A DNA stretch of 64,000 bases, from assembly GCA_036362985.1 (NCBI GenBank), contig JAYGXS010000005.1:23213024-23277023 (forward strand), in the 5' to 3' direction. This document shows, one piece after another, positions 1 through 11,559 of this stretch. The translations under genes and the position numbers were made by a program. Every line of letters starts with the position of its first letter. Positions within the stretch are counted from its first letter, which is position 1. The DNA is from Ligula intestinalis (Eukaryota > Platyhelminthes > Cestoda > Diphyllobothriidea > Diphyllobothriidae). The notes below the pieces were generated by a model, which searched no databases, was not told the origin of the DNA, and worked only from the letters and a program-made list of their open reading frames with translations.

Positions 1-421
1 AAGGGCTCAAATGGTTGACCTATCGTACATTCCTTTTTCCAATTTTATATTTTTCGATAAAATTAATCAGATCTCGCTTGATAAATGATACATTATGAAT
101 TTAAATATAATTTCAGTTTCAGATGCATTGTCCCATTTACGTTATATCACTTGTGCGTCCGTGAGATAAACGCCCTGCGAGCTAAAAGAAATTTCGTACG
201 ACTTTGCATGCAGCGTTCGCCATACTGTACCTTCATGTGATGACCACAATGCTTTAAAACAGCCAAAAGTCAGCGGAGTCTTTTTAAGATGTCACTTAAG
301 AAATAATTATTCATTAATAAACTAACATTTGTGGTTGCTGGTGCAACTAATGACGCCGGAAAGCCGACGAAATATTCTTCCGTTAAGATGCATAAGGCGA
401 AGGCGCAGTCATGGAACTTAC

Positions 422-579
422 CCAGTCATTGATGAAAGGAAAGAATATTCCCAAAGTGTGAAGTACGAAGATTGGACCTCCCGTGGCCCCAAAAATGCTG
501 ACGATTATTCGAAGAATATTAGGAGCTGCCAACGTCAGAACCGTGGCGATTCCAGTTGTTAGAAATCCCAGAAAGACAG
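422..579 (-). CDS. SLC5-like gene, exon 9 (last exon in window)
   Basis: A 158-nt exon encoding two hydrophobic segments around LRIIVSIFGATGGPIFVLHT and ending ...FFPFINDW before a strong GTAAGT donor. It aligns with the family's LQAALSVFGMVGGPLMGLF region. It ends in phase 0. No plausible continuation was found in bases 1-420, so the remaining exons lie off the left edge. Confidence 0.88.
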
Positions 580-3500
580 CTGGTGTGAAGATTTGAAAGA
601 GACAGTTAGTGACCAGTCTAGTCATAAAACTTAGAACATTGATTAGATGAACAAATTCAGTTATCGCTCTGACGAATGGTCATCTGCTTTAATGGATTGT
701 AACTCTAAATCTAAGCTTATAAAAATTGCATTTTAATTGTCCCTTAACACATCGCAACTGTTTGGTGATCTGGTTTGTGTTTGAAGGAGAATAATTCCTC
801 AATAGATATATAATCGTTTACTTTAGTATGCGTTAGGAAGCAAGGAAAATGCTCGATGTTTCAACGGTGGCGAATTCTCGCGTCGTTTTTCCATGGAGTA
901 TAGATATTTCCACTAAATTTAGCTAAACCTTACTTAGGTGATTAAGGTCTTTTGTTTAAGAAAAGGTTAATTGAGTTAACTGCACGATTTATCATTGCAC
1001 AGCACAATACTCATATCGGCGCAGAACGATTTTCTTTGCCCTGTCCCACCCTGTGTTGCACAAAAGAGTTTCGTTCGAATTGACTTTTACAGAAGGGGGT
1101 GAATTGTGACCTCGAAAAATGGAAAATAAAACTTGCTATACGCAAGCAGCTGGAATCCGATTCTACTTCAGACCCTCTAAAAAATGCATAAAAACTCATA
1201 ATTATATTTTCCAAAAACTACTTTCAGTTATTATACCGAAAATATCAAAGCCATCGGAAATCATTGCCGCTTAAAATGCATGGTTTGGAAAAATGCAGGT
1301 GACCCACTTCGAGCATTTCTCTTACCCGGTTTAGTCCATATTAATTCTGGAAAAGTTAGTAACAATACTTGAACATATCTTAAACATTTTGTACTAACCA
1401 ACGCGGTATTTATTAAAATTAATGGAATTAATTCGCTTTTGTTGTCTTCTCCAAGAAGTAATAATGCCAAAAACCTGAAGCTGGAATACGCAGTGATCAA
1501 ATGTATTCATTGAGCAAACTTTTAACATCCAAGTTTAATCTGAACAACCAAACTGTCCGAGTTTCCTGTGAATATTTATTTCATTTGCTCAAACGTAAGC
1601 ACTGCAAAGGGTTCCTTTGTTATCATGCAAAAATAAACAAAAATTTAGCGTGAAAACAAGGCGAATTAAAAATGTATCTAAATGTTTTACCCAGTAGCCG
1701 AGAAATAAGTGCCAGTCGTTTGGGTTTGATCCGTGAACCGGGTACTCTCTTATAGTGTATCGGCAGAAAAACATCGTGAACGCATACAGCTGCCAAGCTA
1801 TTTAGACCCGATGATATCGTACTAAAAGAAGGGGCAGAATAGGGCATTCTGGAAAGCTACTTCAACTAGGCATTTTAAAACTTTGCATGGATATCCACAT
1901 AAACATCTTTGCTCAAACTCGCCAATTAGCTCAATCAGATTGCTAATGGTTAAATTGTTCATTATTAATACGCTAATCTGTCCTTTTTGATGTCAACGTA
2001 AAGTGTCAACTTTTTATCTCCGTCTATTTTTTTAGGTGAAATGAGGAATGACATTTGAATTTACCGCACTAGAGGGTTTGAAGACAAAGGTTTCATTGAA
2101 GGGATGGAGTTTTACTAACTTCTTAATGTTGGCATAACTCACTTGATACGAATTATTCGTTTGCTAATTTTCTAAGAGAGTTTGTTACTTATAACCTCCT
2201 GAGCAGATTTTCAAACATTGTTTTTCGTTGTCCTTTAACTTAAAATCGTTTATTAGAAATTCGGAATCTCTGTCGATACATGCAAACCGATCTCTTGGTA
2301 ATGAGAGCATAAAGTAAAGTAAAATAATGTAAGAGCATAAAATAAAGTAAATTACACCCATGCCGTGAGATAAGTCCTCTATTTAATTTGTCGAAAGGTA
2401 ATATGAGGCACTTTGGTTAAGTTCTCTTAATTTAAAGGTTATAAGTTACGTTAAAACAGTTCGGTAAGGGCTATTTTCGTTATGAAAGTAGTAATTAATT
2501 CTACTAAAAACTCTTAATTTATTAATCAAGCGAATTCAGTATTTCTTGACGCAGATTCATCTATTTCAAGGTCGTGCTGTAAGCCAGGAAACATGAGTAT
2601 GAGTAATCAAGCCTAACCTAAGCGCTGCAGCGAAAATGAGAGAAAGAAAGACCCCCCGCAGGACAGGGATGTTTGCGAAAAGCTTCAGCGCGAGGAATGG
2701 TAGGAGCATATCATAGCGCGGAAGTTCGCCACTCTCTTTGGGGTCACATCCGCGAAAATAGACGTAGGAGACAAGGCCGATAGTGACATGAAGAAAAGCA
2801 AATAGGACCACAATTGGAATATTCAGTAAGATTGCCCTTTGAATTTGAGAAAAACCATAAGTGTTGGATTGATAATGAGCAGGCAAAATATATTTTTATT
2901 AAATTTCAACTTGAACTGGTCATTTCGGCAAATCACATGGCCTTATTAACGATAGCATGGACGTACGTCTGCTATCAATAATATATTAAACAGTCATTGT
3001 AAAACAACTTATGTAAAATCTTAAATATGACTTGTCCTTTGCACTTGGGCCGCGAAACGGAAAAAGCCTTTCGTATACGAATGTCAGCATGTAAATAAAA
3101 CAGTTAGGCATGATATTACGCAGATTTATGCATGAATTTAGTACGGTTTATATAACTTGTCAGTAGTAATGTATGTAACAACAAGGTCTTACCTCTTCGC
3201 CGTTTTCAGTGTCTTACAAGAAAGATATCGCTGAACTTGACCCTGATTTGATGCTTGGACTGATATGAAAGCCCCAATGGAACCAATTGCTAAACTCCAA
3301 AATGTGTACCGAGTAAAAAGGTCTCCACTAAAACTGTAAAATATAAAAAAATTGGTGTTGGTTTTTAAAATAAAAACTCCCATATTGGTTTTATTTCTTA
3401 AGGCAAAATATCTATGTTTCATATTAGCATGCGCGTGCTATGTAGCCACTAAAAGGAATCATCTCACGTAAAAAGTGCTTACTTTATTGGAGTGGAATAA

Positions 3501-6500
3501 ATATCATTAGAGTGAATTTTTTAGTATTTTAACATTTGGATGGCTGCATGAAATATAACAACAAACAAATTATCTGCAAGTTAGAACACCACAAGCACAC
3601 CGTCACACCCTATCGCAAAAAGTTACCTTGAAATGTGTTATGTGTAGATGCTTTTGAAGCAGTAGTGTACTATCATATGGACACATGAAATACTGTCCTG
3701 TATTACGGTACAAAACAAAGACTGGCCTGCTATTTTTACACTTGATCCGATTCGTTACGAACAAATGGCATATCTGGCCTCAGTGAGTCGACTTATCCTT
3801 GTCTAGAAATCGCCGCTTTTGCACATTTTATTAAAATTAACTACAAACGGATCGTAGTTTAAATCAATTCCGATACCCTCTGAATTTAGACAACGCTTCT
3901 TAAGTAATCAGGATCTATGGCGGAATTTTCTTAGCATGGATCTGTTTATGCCACCAGTTTTTTTAAATGCGCTAAAGTGAAAAGATGTTGGTTGTCAGCA
4001 CTCGATAAACTGTTCTTACTAAGCCTATTCTTCTAAGTGAATATAAAAGCAACGATGGGGTTTCAGGTGTCACCTCTGTTAGCACGATGACCGAGTAGAC
4101 ATAACAAAGGCACCTTTGACGATAATTAAGGAAGTGTTTATGTCTGGAGCAAGACAGCTGCGCGATCCAGTATCTGAGTGCAAATTAAACAAAACAGGTA
4201 TCATTAAAAATGGACTACAATTGTGTGCGCATCATCAAATTTGTATCAGAAATTAAGTATCATCTGCCAGAATTTTACAAGTTTATACGCATTTATGACT
4301 GAGCGACAGCTAGTAAAACACTTGTGAAACCCATGGTTCCGTACCTAAGCTGATCTATTTTTCCATCATTCAGGGCAGTATTCCACATTGTAACGGGACC
4401 ACCGACAGCAATCAAACCAAAGATCAGGAACAGTAGCATTCCCACGAACATAATGATCATCTGAATCAGATCTGTCCAGACTACGCCTTTTAGACCACCC
4501 TAAAAATGCAAAAAGAGTTTGATGTCATCACGATAAACAAAGGTTTAACAAGTTTTCACATCTGCTAATTTTTATTTCGCAACCCATAAGTGATGCATGA
4601 CTGACAACTCACAGTAGTTCCCGAAAATCACGCAACGTGCCGACATATGCAAAAGATTGGTACTCTTTTGCTATTTGGCATTTGCTCAGGTTGTGATATT
4701 GATAAGCATGTAGTCTATTTTGAAGTCATTTCAGCCATGATAGGATGCGGGCTTTCTAAAGAGCGTCGTTCTGACCACTAGCAAAAGGTATTTTCTGTAA
4801 AGACTGGCTACTTAAATAAAATGCCTTTTTATCATTTGTTTTGACTGGCTTTATAAATTCAAATTTATTTGATGGAGAGCATGCACAAAAAATTTCTTAC
4901 ACTTGTTCGATAGAAAATTACGCCTACTTTAAATTTAATACGCAACGAAAGGTCAACTTTCGGTTTTCAAAAAATTGTTCAATTGCCGAATAATTTTCTA
5001 AGCTAGTGACTGCTACACTCAAATTCAAGTTTTAAAAACTGTGCACTGTGTGAATCCTCTTAAAGAAAAAATATATTTTTGCTTACAGTTTGAGGAAGAA
5101 GTCACATTGTTGCCATTAAATATTGCAATAGATGTGGAACATGTTTTATGCAGTATAGGCAGCATTAATAAATTGACAGACACGATGTCTTATGAATAAA
5201 CACCTCATAGTTGTCTGTAAGGTAATAATTAGCAACCTTTTTAAAACCGAAATGTTCCCTTACTTTAAGCATAAAATTTAAAGAGGGCGTAATTTGCTAT
5301 CAATAATTTTTTCGTGTATGCTTTCTATAAAAACACAAGCTATTCAAGTAGTTACATTTCCAGTACATACCTTTCCTTAGTAGTGAGGACGAAGCTCGTA
5401 TAACGCCTAGATCTTATCATGACTCAAATAACTTCAGAATAGACTACATGATAATTAGTCTCACAAACTGAGTAAATACCGATAAGCGAAATAGTATAAA
5501 TCTTTCACATATATCGACATGTTGCGTGATTTTGGCAACCAGTGTATTTTTCGGGTACAAACGCATAATGATGTAAACGATAATATTTTAAATAAATAGT
5601 AGCTTCTTTTCATAGCTAGGGGTTTTTCATGGCTGGATGTGCTAGTTGTCGTAGTTAGCAACTGATTTATTTGGGTTTGTTTATTATGCCCTTTTGCAGA
5701 ATACGGCGAGATGAACAGTGTTTGCTTAAGTCACGAGAACGTATGGTAGGGAGAAATGATGGTATTACGATTGCGGTTACATTTGACAATAGGGCTAAGG
5801 TCTAAATTTCCTTAAGAGGTATTGTTCAAGTTGGGAGTCGGTGATCTTTGCTCTTCCTAGACATCAGCACAAAACTAACCATATTATGCTTTGGGGGCTT
5901 GCTGTTCCCCTCTCCGCTTCAAACGGATGGTTAATTAGTCCTCTTTGTGTGAGTACAGGGGGGATTAGGAGTCCCATAAAATTATAGGGGAAGTGCGTAA
6001 GACCCATGAAACAGAGGGCTGAAAGGCTAACAGACAAGCTGAAGATCACAAAACTACGTAAATATTAAGTATACTCTGGCGAAACTCCCCGAGTTTCCCG
6101 AATTAATCTCAAAAAGAGTTAAGGAAACGCTGGAAGCCTGGGTTTGGAATGGCAATTCCATCGTGGCAGTTCAACCGTAGATTAGAAAGAAGTCCATCCT
6201 GTGATTTAGGGAAGTTGATCCGCACGTAACGTGGCCTGAGGTTGTCATAGCATTTTTTCGGGGTTAAAACAACAAACTTGATTGCTTTCAATGAGTTTGT
6301 GAACGTATTACAATTTTTCCACTTACATCTAAACACGCTATCATCCTAGTAGCCTATAAATGTTGTTCCGCCTTCATAACATATTAAGATATGTGCGTGA
6401 AATCTTCACGAAAACAATCCACACTTATTCCTCTTTTACCTATCTTCTTCATATGCCAATATCATTGATCACGAGTTGCGTTATGTATTGCACTGCATTT

Positions 6501-9500
6501 GCTGCAATTTCATGCGGTGCGGGGTAATAATTAATGCTGTCAAGAATACTGAAAATTGGGGCTAAGATCTGAGAGGAATCTTGGGTATGGAGTCAAAAAT
6601 AATATTTTCAAGTTGAAAAGGCATATGGATGCAGGTTTGCACATGGAATATACCCGAGCATTCTCTTTTTTTCAATTCTACTTAAAATATCTTTGGAACA
6701 AGCATTTTTTTCCAAAAGTAACATTGTGTGCAATGACGATTCTGGAGTAGATGCGAGATGCGAGACCTTACATTTCAGATGAGATTTAAAAAGTTAGCTT
6801 TATATTCACATTTTGCAAATACGGGCCAATTTCTAGCCGACTCTTTAATGTATTTCTATTTATGGCCCGCGATTACATTGAGGTACTAGTATAGTGAGTG
6901 GTTATCAATTGACATTTGTTCTGCAAATATGCTGAACCCAAGAAGATGGATGCCTGTACAATTGCTGACTAAAACGTGAATATGGAACTAACCATATTGA
7001 GGTACCTAGACAGGTAACCTATTGCCCGTTTGTGCGTTATATTTTAGTGAGAAATCTCCTTAGGACCTTCCCATATAATACGTTTCGCTATAAATGCAAA
7101 CGGTAGACAGGCGCTAACTGATCGATTACAGGACTCTCCCGTCTCCATAAGACTTGGAACTCGATATGAAGCTCTCCTCGTAGCCGGTATGCGGCCAGCT
7201 AGGGGAAAAGGCATAACCAAAACCAACATGGAGACTGGTATGACCATTTCAGGCTGAGGTCTCTCAGTAAGGCAGAAATGGCCATTGCAGGTTCCCCTCA
7301 CTTTGTTGGTTATTTCATGCATTCCATTACTGCATACCTAAATTCAAATAAGGCAAACGACAGTGTGACCAAGCCTGTGGAAAATTTTTTGCTTAATTTA
7401 ACAATTCTGATTATTTTAACAGACCCTCCGATTTTTCAACTCACCATCGCTGTGTAGAACGTCGTTAGGGCGCCAATTCCGACAATTACAAATAATAAAT
7501 TTGCATTTGTCACTAAAAAATACAGAAAAAATATTTAATTGAGGAAAAATAGGAATGAGGGACCACGTTTTGCACCAATAATGAAAGCGCAACCAGTCAA
7601 CATGTATAACTTAGTATTTGCTGCATAAAAGGAGGAAATTGCAATTTACTTTTTTGTTGTGTGTTATTCTGTGATGATGTTGTCATAAGCTAAGTAATCT
7701 TAATCCAATTAAATACTCAGAAGAATATCTGGCGAGCATTCGTAGCTTTCGGTAAAATCTCCTCGAGCCATTACGTGTATAGAGGGAGAGGTTAAAAAGT
7801 AACATGCTGGCAATTATGTTCATCGTTACAGAAAAATTAGTCATGGGAATAGGAGAGGGAGTGGGGTTTCGTGGCAATGATTTCTGCACGAAAAATGACC
7901 TCCAGCAGTCCCCCAACTTGGCATGGCCAACGGTTACATAACTGCCTGCACTTTTCTTACCCTTCCACTATCCTTTTTGCCCGGATTCAAAAAAACCTTA
8001 TCGCCTCGCAACTAGATGAGTAATATCAGCCTCACTCCCTTACCCTATTCCCATGAATAATTTGCTTGTAATCATGAACATAATTTCCAACATGTTACAT
8101 TTACCCTCTCCCTATATAAACGTGATAGGTCGAGGAGAATTTATCGAAAGCTACGTGAACGCGAAATATTCTTCTAAATGTTTTATTGGGCTTTATTGCA
8201 ACTTGAAAACAGTCCAATTAACTATATTTACTAATGCGATATAGAGAACGTGTCGCAATGATCACTTGAATGTCGTTCCAGCTATTACTATAAAAAGCAA
8301 AAATGCGGCTAGCACAAAAGCTGAATCCGTACAGCTCCATCAAGCAAAACATCATCCAAACATCGACCCTGGAATTTATAGTTAAGTAAAACCATGATGA
8401 GCTTATGTTCGCTTAGATACGTTAATCGATTCATTTTATAGAGATTAGAAGGCCCCTAAGGGAACTCAAAAGCGTCGCGGTAAACCTTCACAGTTCTGTT
8501 TACTTAGTGCAGATGGAAATAACCCCGCACCAAGGCGACAACAGATGAAAAGAAAGCTTGTCTTCCTGGAACAAATTCCTTGATTTCTGCATACGAGCGT
8601 AACTGAATAAAATTGGGGTTGAATGGAATTATTTGGAAGTCTGCGGCAGTGGACTTCGACATAACAACCAAGACCTCAAAGTATTGAACTACAATTTATC
8701 GGCCTGAAGTGATGTGATTCGCAGCAGTATGAGTGGTAACTGAATACTACTTTTGATTGGAGTAAACGCAAACGCTTTCCTACATCCGCAACCAAAATAT
8801 TTTCACTATGTAAATCAACATTGTCTCATATTTTGTAAGTTAACCCAAATATGCTACTGTTGTTAACCGCAGATTTGTCGCTCGAACATGATGAGGAAAA
8901 ATATGAAATACCCTATAGCGCAATGTGCGAGTACAAATGCAGTTACAAGACGCTCAGACTTTCGTCTTTACTGCTTAGGAGTGTTTTTGGAGTTCTCAGT
9001 TTACTTGACATGATCACCTTTCACAGAATAACGCTAAGCAAATAATAAACTTAACTGACTGCGTTAAATTCCTATTTAAGGTTTATCTGAACAGTAAGAT
9101 TTGAATCCTGATCGCGCTTCTACCATTTTGGTTCTACTTGTGTCCTCACTTCTCGAGTATAATTTTACATAGATATATATATATATATATATATGAAGAC
9201 GTTTTTTCAGCAGCTTACTTAACAGCACAACACCAAATTCGTTTTAAATGTGACATGAATTTAATGTTGGGCCAATTTGGAAAGAGGCAGCAATAAGTGG
9301 GAGCGGAAGCCTTATACGACTGCCATATCGTCTTTTTGAAGACTACATACTTTAAGACTGTCGCCATCCAAACTCGATACAACCTCGACCAAGCTTTTAA
9401 AATAGTTCTAGGTTTAACTAACAGTTTTTAAAATACAAATATTTAAACATATTAAAAATTAGGTTGAACATACTTGCGCTCAGTGCGAGAGCAGGAGCAA

Positions 9501-10458
9501 ACAAACTGGCTCCTACGTAAAATAGCTAAATTAAAAAGATGAGAAAAAAGACAACAGTTGAGACACATAAACAACACATTATTGGAAAAAGGAATTTTTG
9601 TAAATAGGAGTGGGAAGTAAAGATATTTCTTATGTTAAGTTAACTGATATTATAATGTTTAGGCCTACCGTTGGGATAAAGGTTTAGGTTATGCTAAGGT
9701 GAATGAGCTGGCTTATGTTAGCGTTAAATTTAGTTAAATACTGTTTCCGGGTTAACGTTACACATGTTGGGAGGCATTCGATGATAAGTTATGCGCATAA
9801 TAATATCTTTATGTAAATTTTATTTTTTGCAATATAACGGTCCTTACAATAACACCCACAAATTAAATGCCACGCGACAACTGGTAATTGTAAAGCAAGA
9901 TACAATGTCTATTATCTTCAATGAGACACTAACGCCATATTCACGCAAATGGACCTAATAAACGTACCATTTGAAAAAGAAAAGTTATTGTGACAAGAAC
10001 CTTGGCAACCGTACCGAAACGCATCTCAAAGTACTACAAGGAGTGGGTTAAAGCATAGAAAAAGATCACAAAACTTGGTTGACACTGAATAACTTCAGCT
10101 TATATAGGACGGGCATGTAGACTTCAGACACTATGGGAAAGAGCACAACTTGAGCGATAGTATTAGACATCAGTGGGAGACCATAAAGGTAGGTTTCTAC
10201 GTGATTGCCCAAAAGGGTCGCAGCTGAGAAGAAGCTGGCGGCTGTGCTGGCCATAATTGGCAGGACACCCAGCTGGCGATTGCCCAGAAAGATCTCTTCT
10301 GCGGTCTGCGGCTTGATCTCTTTGATTGGTCGTCCCAGGCATCGATTAAAGACATTATTAATCTGCGTTTGCCATCGGAAGTAGATACCAACTAGGCTGT
10401 AGGCGACCAGAGAAAGCACAAATATGAAGTAATCAGACCAGTGCAGTGTGAACGCCAT
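422..10458 (-). CDS. SLC5-family sodium/solute symporter (monocarboxylate/multivitamin-transporter-like), 3' end off window
   Basis: Nine exons join in phase: 10458-10075, 10033-9968, 9525-9474, 7512-7445, 4499-4345, 3333-3193, 2836-2618, 1821-1691 and 579-422. They give 1374 nt, or 458 residues. All introns have GT-AG ends. The product aligns through its length with SLC5 transporters. It shows TM1 with ASFFSAATLLG, then YFEMRF, LFAPALAL, GGLKGVVWTDLIQ, NQGQVQRYLSCK, STISSGLNSLAAV (the TM8 region that supplies the Na2-site serines in this family) and SIFGATGGP. SLC5 proteins are plasma-membrane Na+ cotransporters of about 600 residues, so roughly 120-150 C-terminal residues lie beyond base 1. 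The NQGQVQRY motif and overall order resemble SMCT, SMVT and NIS more than the glucose transporters. The substrate cannot be read from the sequence. The loop after the first membrane segment (residues about 27-52) is longer than usual. No disabling mutation was seen. Confidence 0.9.
1691..1821 (-). CDS. SLC5-like gene, exon 8
   Basis: A 131-nt exon encoding (S)TISSGLNSLAAVCVHDVFLP and a basic loop ending in LLG-. STISSGLNSLAAV aligns with the S-T-V-S-S-S-x-N-A-L-A-A-V stretch of TM8. Acceptor CTTTTAG, donor GTAAAA, leaving phase 1. Confidence 0.9.
2618..2836 (-). CDS. SLC5-like gene, exon 7
   Basis: A 219-nt exon joined in phase 2. It encodes a membrane segment, the extracellular YFRGCDPKESGELPRYDMLL stretch (the family's Y-x-x-C-D-P plus D-Q-L-M-P-like region) and the next segment ending FLSLIFAAALS-. 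Acceptor TTCAAAG, donor GTTAGG. Confidence 0.9.
3193..3333 (-). CDS. SLC5-like gene, exon 6
   Basis: A 141-nt exon encoding (S)FSGDLFTRYTFWSLAIGSIG, then AFISVQASNQGQVQRYLSCK and TLKTAKR-. The N-Q-x-Q-V-Q-R-Y-x-[SA]-C segment is diagnostic of the monocarboxylate/multivitamin/iodide branch of SLC5. Acceptor TTTTACAG, donor GTAAGA. Confidence 0.93.
4345..4499 (-). CDS. SLC5-like gene, exon 5
   Basis: A 155-nt exon that opens GGLKGVVWTDLIQMIIMFVG, the strongest family signature here (GGLKAVIWTDVFQ in typical members). It continues with a long hydrophobic segment and ends ...NDGKIDQLR-, phase 2, before donor GTACGG. Confidence 0.93.
4790..5390. mobile_element. Degraded inverted-repeat element (CAGTAG family) in an SLC5-gene intron
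   Basis: The left half (about 4850-5000) and right half (about 5225-5350) are inverted copies of each other. Shared words include GGCGTAATTTGCTA, GGTTTTAAAAA and a GCATGC-containing string. The same arms occur in the complete element at 40757-41705, so this is an eroded copy inserted between exons 5 and 4. Confidence 0.6.
7130..7320 (+). mobile_element. Degraded SINE 3' part in SLC5-gene intron 4
   Basis: CAGAAATGGCCATTGCAGGT followed by CCCCTCACTTTGTTGG matches the tail shared by the SINEs at 36262 and 54331. The tRNA-like head is not recognisable. Confidence 0.4.
7445..7512 (-). CDS. SLC5-like gene, exon 4
   Basis: A 68-nt exon encoding (A)MTNANLLFVIVGIGALTTFY then TAM, between a TTTTTTAG acceptor and a GTGAGT donor. 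It corresponds to the membrane segment preceding the GGLKAVIWTD motif in SLC5 proteins. Exons 3 and 4 together complete 40 codons. Confidence 0.85.
7690..8215. repeat. Imperfect foldback repeat in SLC5-gene intron 3
   Basis: The arm at about 7690-7880 is the approximate reverse complement of 8025-8215. Shared segments include CTCCCTATTCCCATG-like, ATGAACATAATT, CAACATGTTAC-like, TCGAGGAGA-TTTA and CGAAAGCTACG. The spacer is about 145 bp. No transposase is present, so it could be an old MITE or an inverted duplication. Confidence 0.65.
9172..9194. repeat. AT dinucleotide microsatellite
   Basis: A run of about eleven TA units, interrupted only at its left end. It lies in intron 3 of the SLC5-like gene. 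Confidence 0.9.
9474..9525 (-). CDS. SLC5-like gene, exon 3
   Basis: A 52-nt exon encoding LFYVGASLFAPALALSA plus one base. It matches the family pattern [IV]-L-Y-x-G-x-x-[LIV]-[YF]-A-P-A-L-A-L. The acceptor is TTTAG and the donor is GTATGT. Confidence 0.88.
9968..10033 (-). CDS. SLC5-like gene, exon 2
   Basis: A 66-nt exon encoding YFEMRFGTVAKVLVTITFLF plus QM. It lies between a CTTGTAG acceptor and a GTACGT donor. YFEMRF corresponds to the Y-[LF]-E-[LM]-R-F motif conserved after TM3 in SLC5 proteins. Phase 0 on both sides. Confidence 0.88.
10075..10458 (-). CDS. SLC5-like gene, exon 1 (start codon exon)
   Basis: Encodes residues 1-128, beginning MAFTLHWSDYFIFVLSL. The ATG at 10458 is chosen because it lies just before the first hydrophobic segment, where SLC5 proteins begin. 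Includes GNRQLGVLPIMAS and ASFFSAATLLG, the conserved TM1 region, and ends ...KLKLFSVNQ before a weak donor (CAA|GTTTTG). Without splicing the frame stops three codons later. With splicing it continues SVNQ-YFEMRF, matching the family. Confidence 0.9.
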
Positions 10459-10493
10459 GGCACAATTTTGTGCTTAATGAGCTGTGGTTTAAC

Positions 10494-10500
10494 TTATATA
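10494..10500 (-). promoter_or_regulatory. Possible TATA element upstream of the SLC5-like gene
   Basis: On the minus strand TATATAA stands about 36 bases before the ATG at 10458. Such AT-rich strings are common here, and a CCACAG acceptor-like site also lies between it and the ATG. It may therefore be chance, or the gene may have a further upstream untranslated exon. Confidence 0.2.
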
Positions 10501-10559
10501 TGAGTGCGTTCATAGCCGAGTGGTTTCAGTCCGACTGAACGCTGTAATAGAACACCCGG

Positions 10560-11129
10560 TAGCACGTGAATGGATGTATGGCGCAACAACCCTAAAATTT
10601 TGTTTTTCCTCGTCTGCACCTGGCCTTGCACCATTCTTTGCGTGGGGAAAATGAAAACGACCCACGCACCCCATCCGACGTGCAAATGAATTTTCAAATG
10701 CTATCGTTCAAAAACCAAGATAAAACGTTCTGGCGTAAATTTCAATCTAAGGGATGGTTTTGCAGAGGAGCCTTAAAGGCAAACGGCCTTGCGCAAAATT
10801 GATTTTCCTTATCTGATTTATGCTTCAATACAGAGCCAATTAACGACACATGAATAAGGTGGTCCATACACACTAGACGGCTGTTTTTGAGGCGATCCTT
10901 TGATCAACACATGTGGGTTAACTACCGTTGCTAACTTCAACTTGGAGCGAAGCCTGAAGTAAACAGCAGTGCGAAAATTATCTTGATTTGTGACCTTTAA
11001 GATGGGTTTTGCGTCCTACTTGATTAGCTACGTTAAAAAAATTCTGAGGAATGTAATGATGGTTTTGTTAGTAAATAAATACTGCAAGATAGAAACCACG
11101 ATGTGCATTTAGTGATTTCGAGGACGTAT
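10560..11129. other. Intergenic, nothing recognised
   Basis: AT-rich sequence 5' of the SLC5-like gene with no supported coding frame. The gene's distal promoter may lie here but no element stands out. Confidence 0.4.
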
Positions 11130-11525
11130 TGAAAGGATGATTCCTAGTGACTGCTATACTTGAATTCAAGGTTTAGACACTGCACACTGTGTACACCTTG
11201 TTTAAGGAAATGTACTTTTTCACCAACAGTCTGCAGAAGAGTTCAAAAAGTTTTCATAAAATATTGAAATAGATGTAGAACATATTTTATTCAGTTACGG
11301 TAGTGTTAATAAACGGTAGATACGACGTTTTATGAAAAAAACGCCTCACAGTTGTAGAAAAGCTCATAATTAGCTACTTTTTAAAACCCGAAAGCTACCC
11401 TTCCTTCAAGTATAAAATTTAAAGAAGGCGTAATTCGCTATCAAACATGTACAAGAAATACTTTTTTCACCTATGTTTTTCATAAAATATATTTGAATTT
11501 ATAAAGGCAGTCAAACGTGTTACTA
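11130..11525 (+). mobile_element. Partial copy of the CAGTAG inverted-repeat element
   Basis: Closely related to 4990-5370: same order of GTGACTGCTA, CACTGTG, GAAATAGATGTAGAACAT, the GGCGTAATTCGCTAT block and the terminal ...TTTATAAAGGCAGT. Only one half of the palindromic element is preserved. Confidence 0.6.
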
Positions 11526-11559
11526 ATATGCCTTGTGATATGGGAAAATTTCAGAATGA

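Noticed and set aside
422..10458. Assignment to the glucose (SGLT) or choline branch of SLC5
   Set aside because: NQGQVQRYLSCK and the short linker pattern fit the monocarboxylate/multivitamin/iodide branch better; the substrate remains unassigned.
10498..10640. TAGCCGAGTGGTTTCAGTCC resembles a tRNA-Ser/Leu A box, suggesting a SINE next to the SLC5-like start
   Set aside because: No B box or SINE body follows at the expected distance; kept only as a note.
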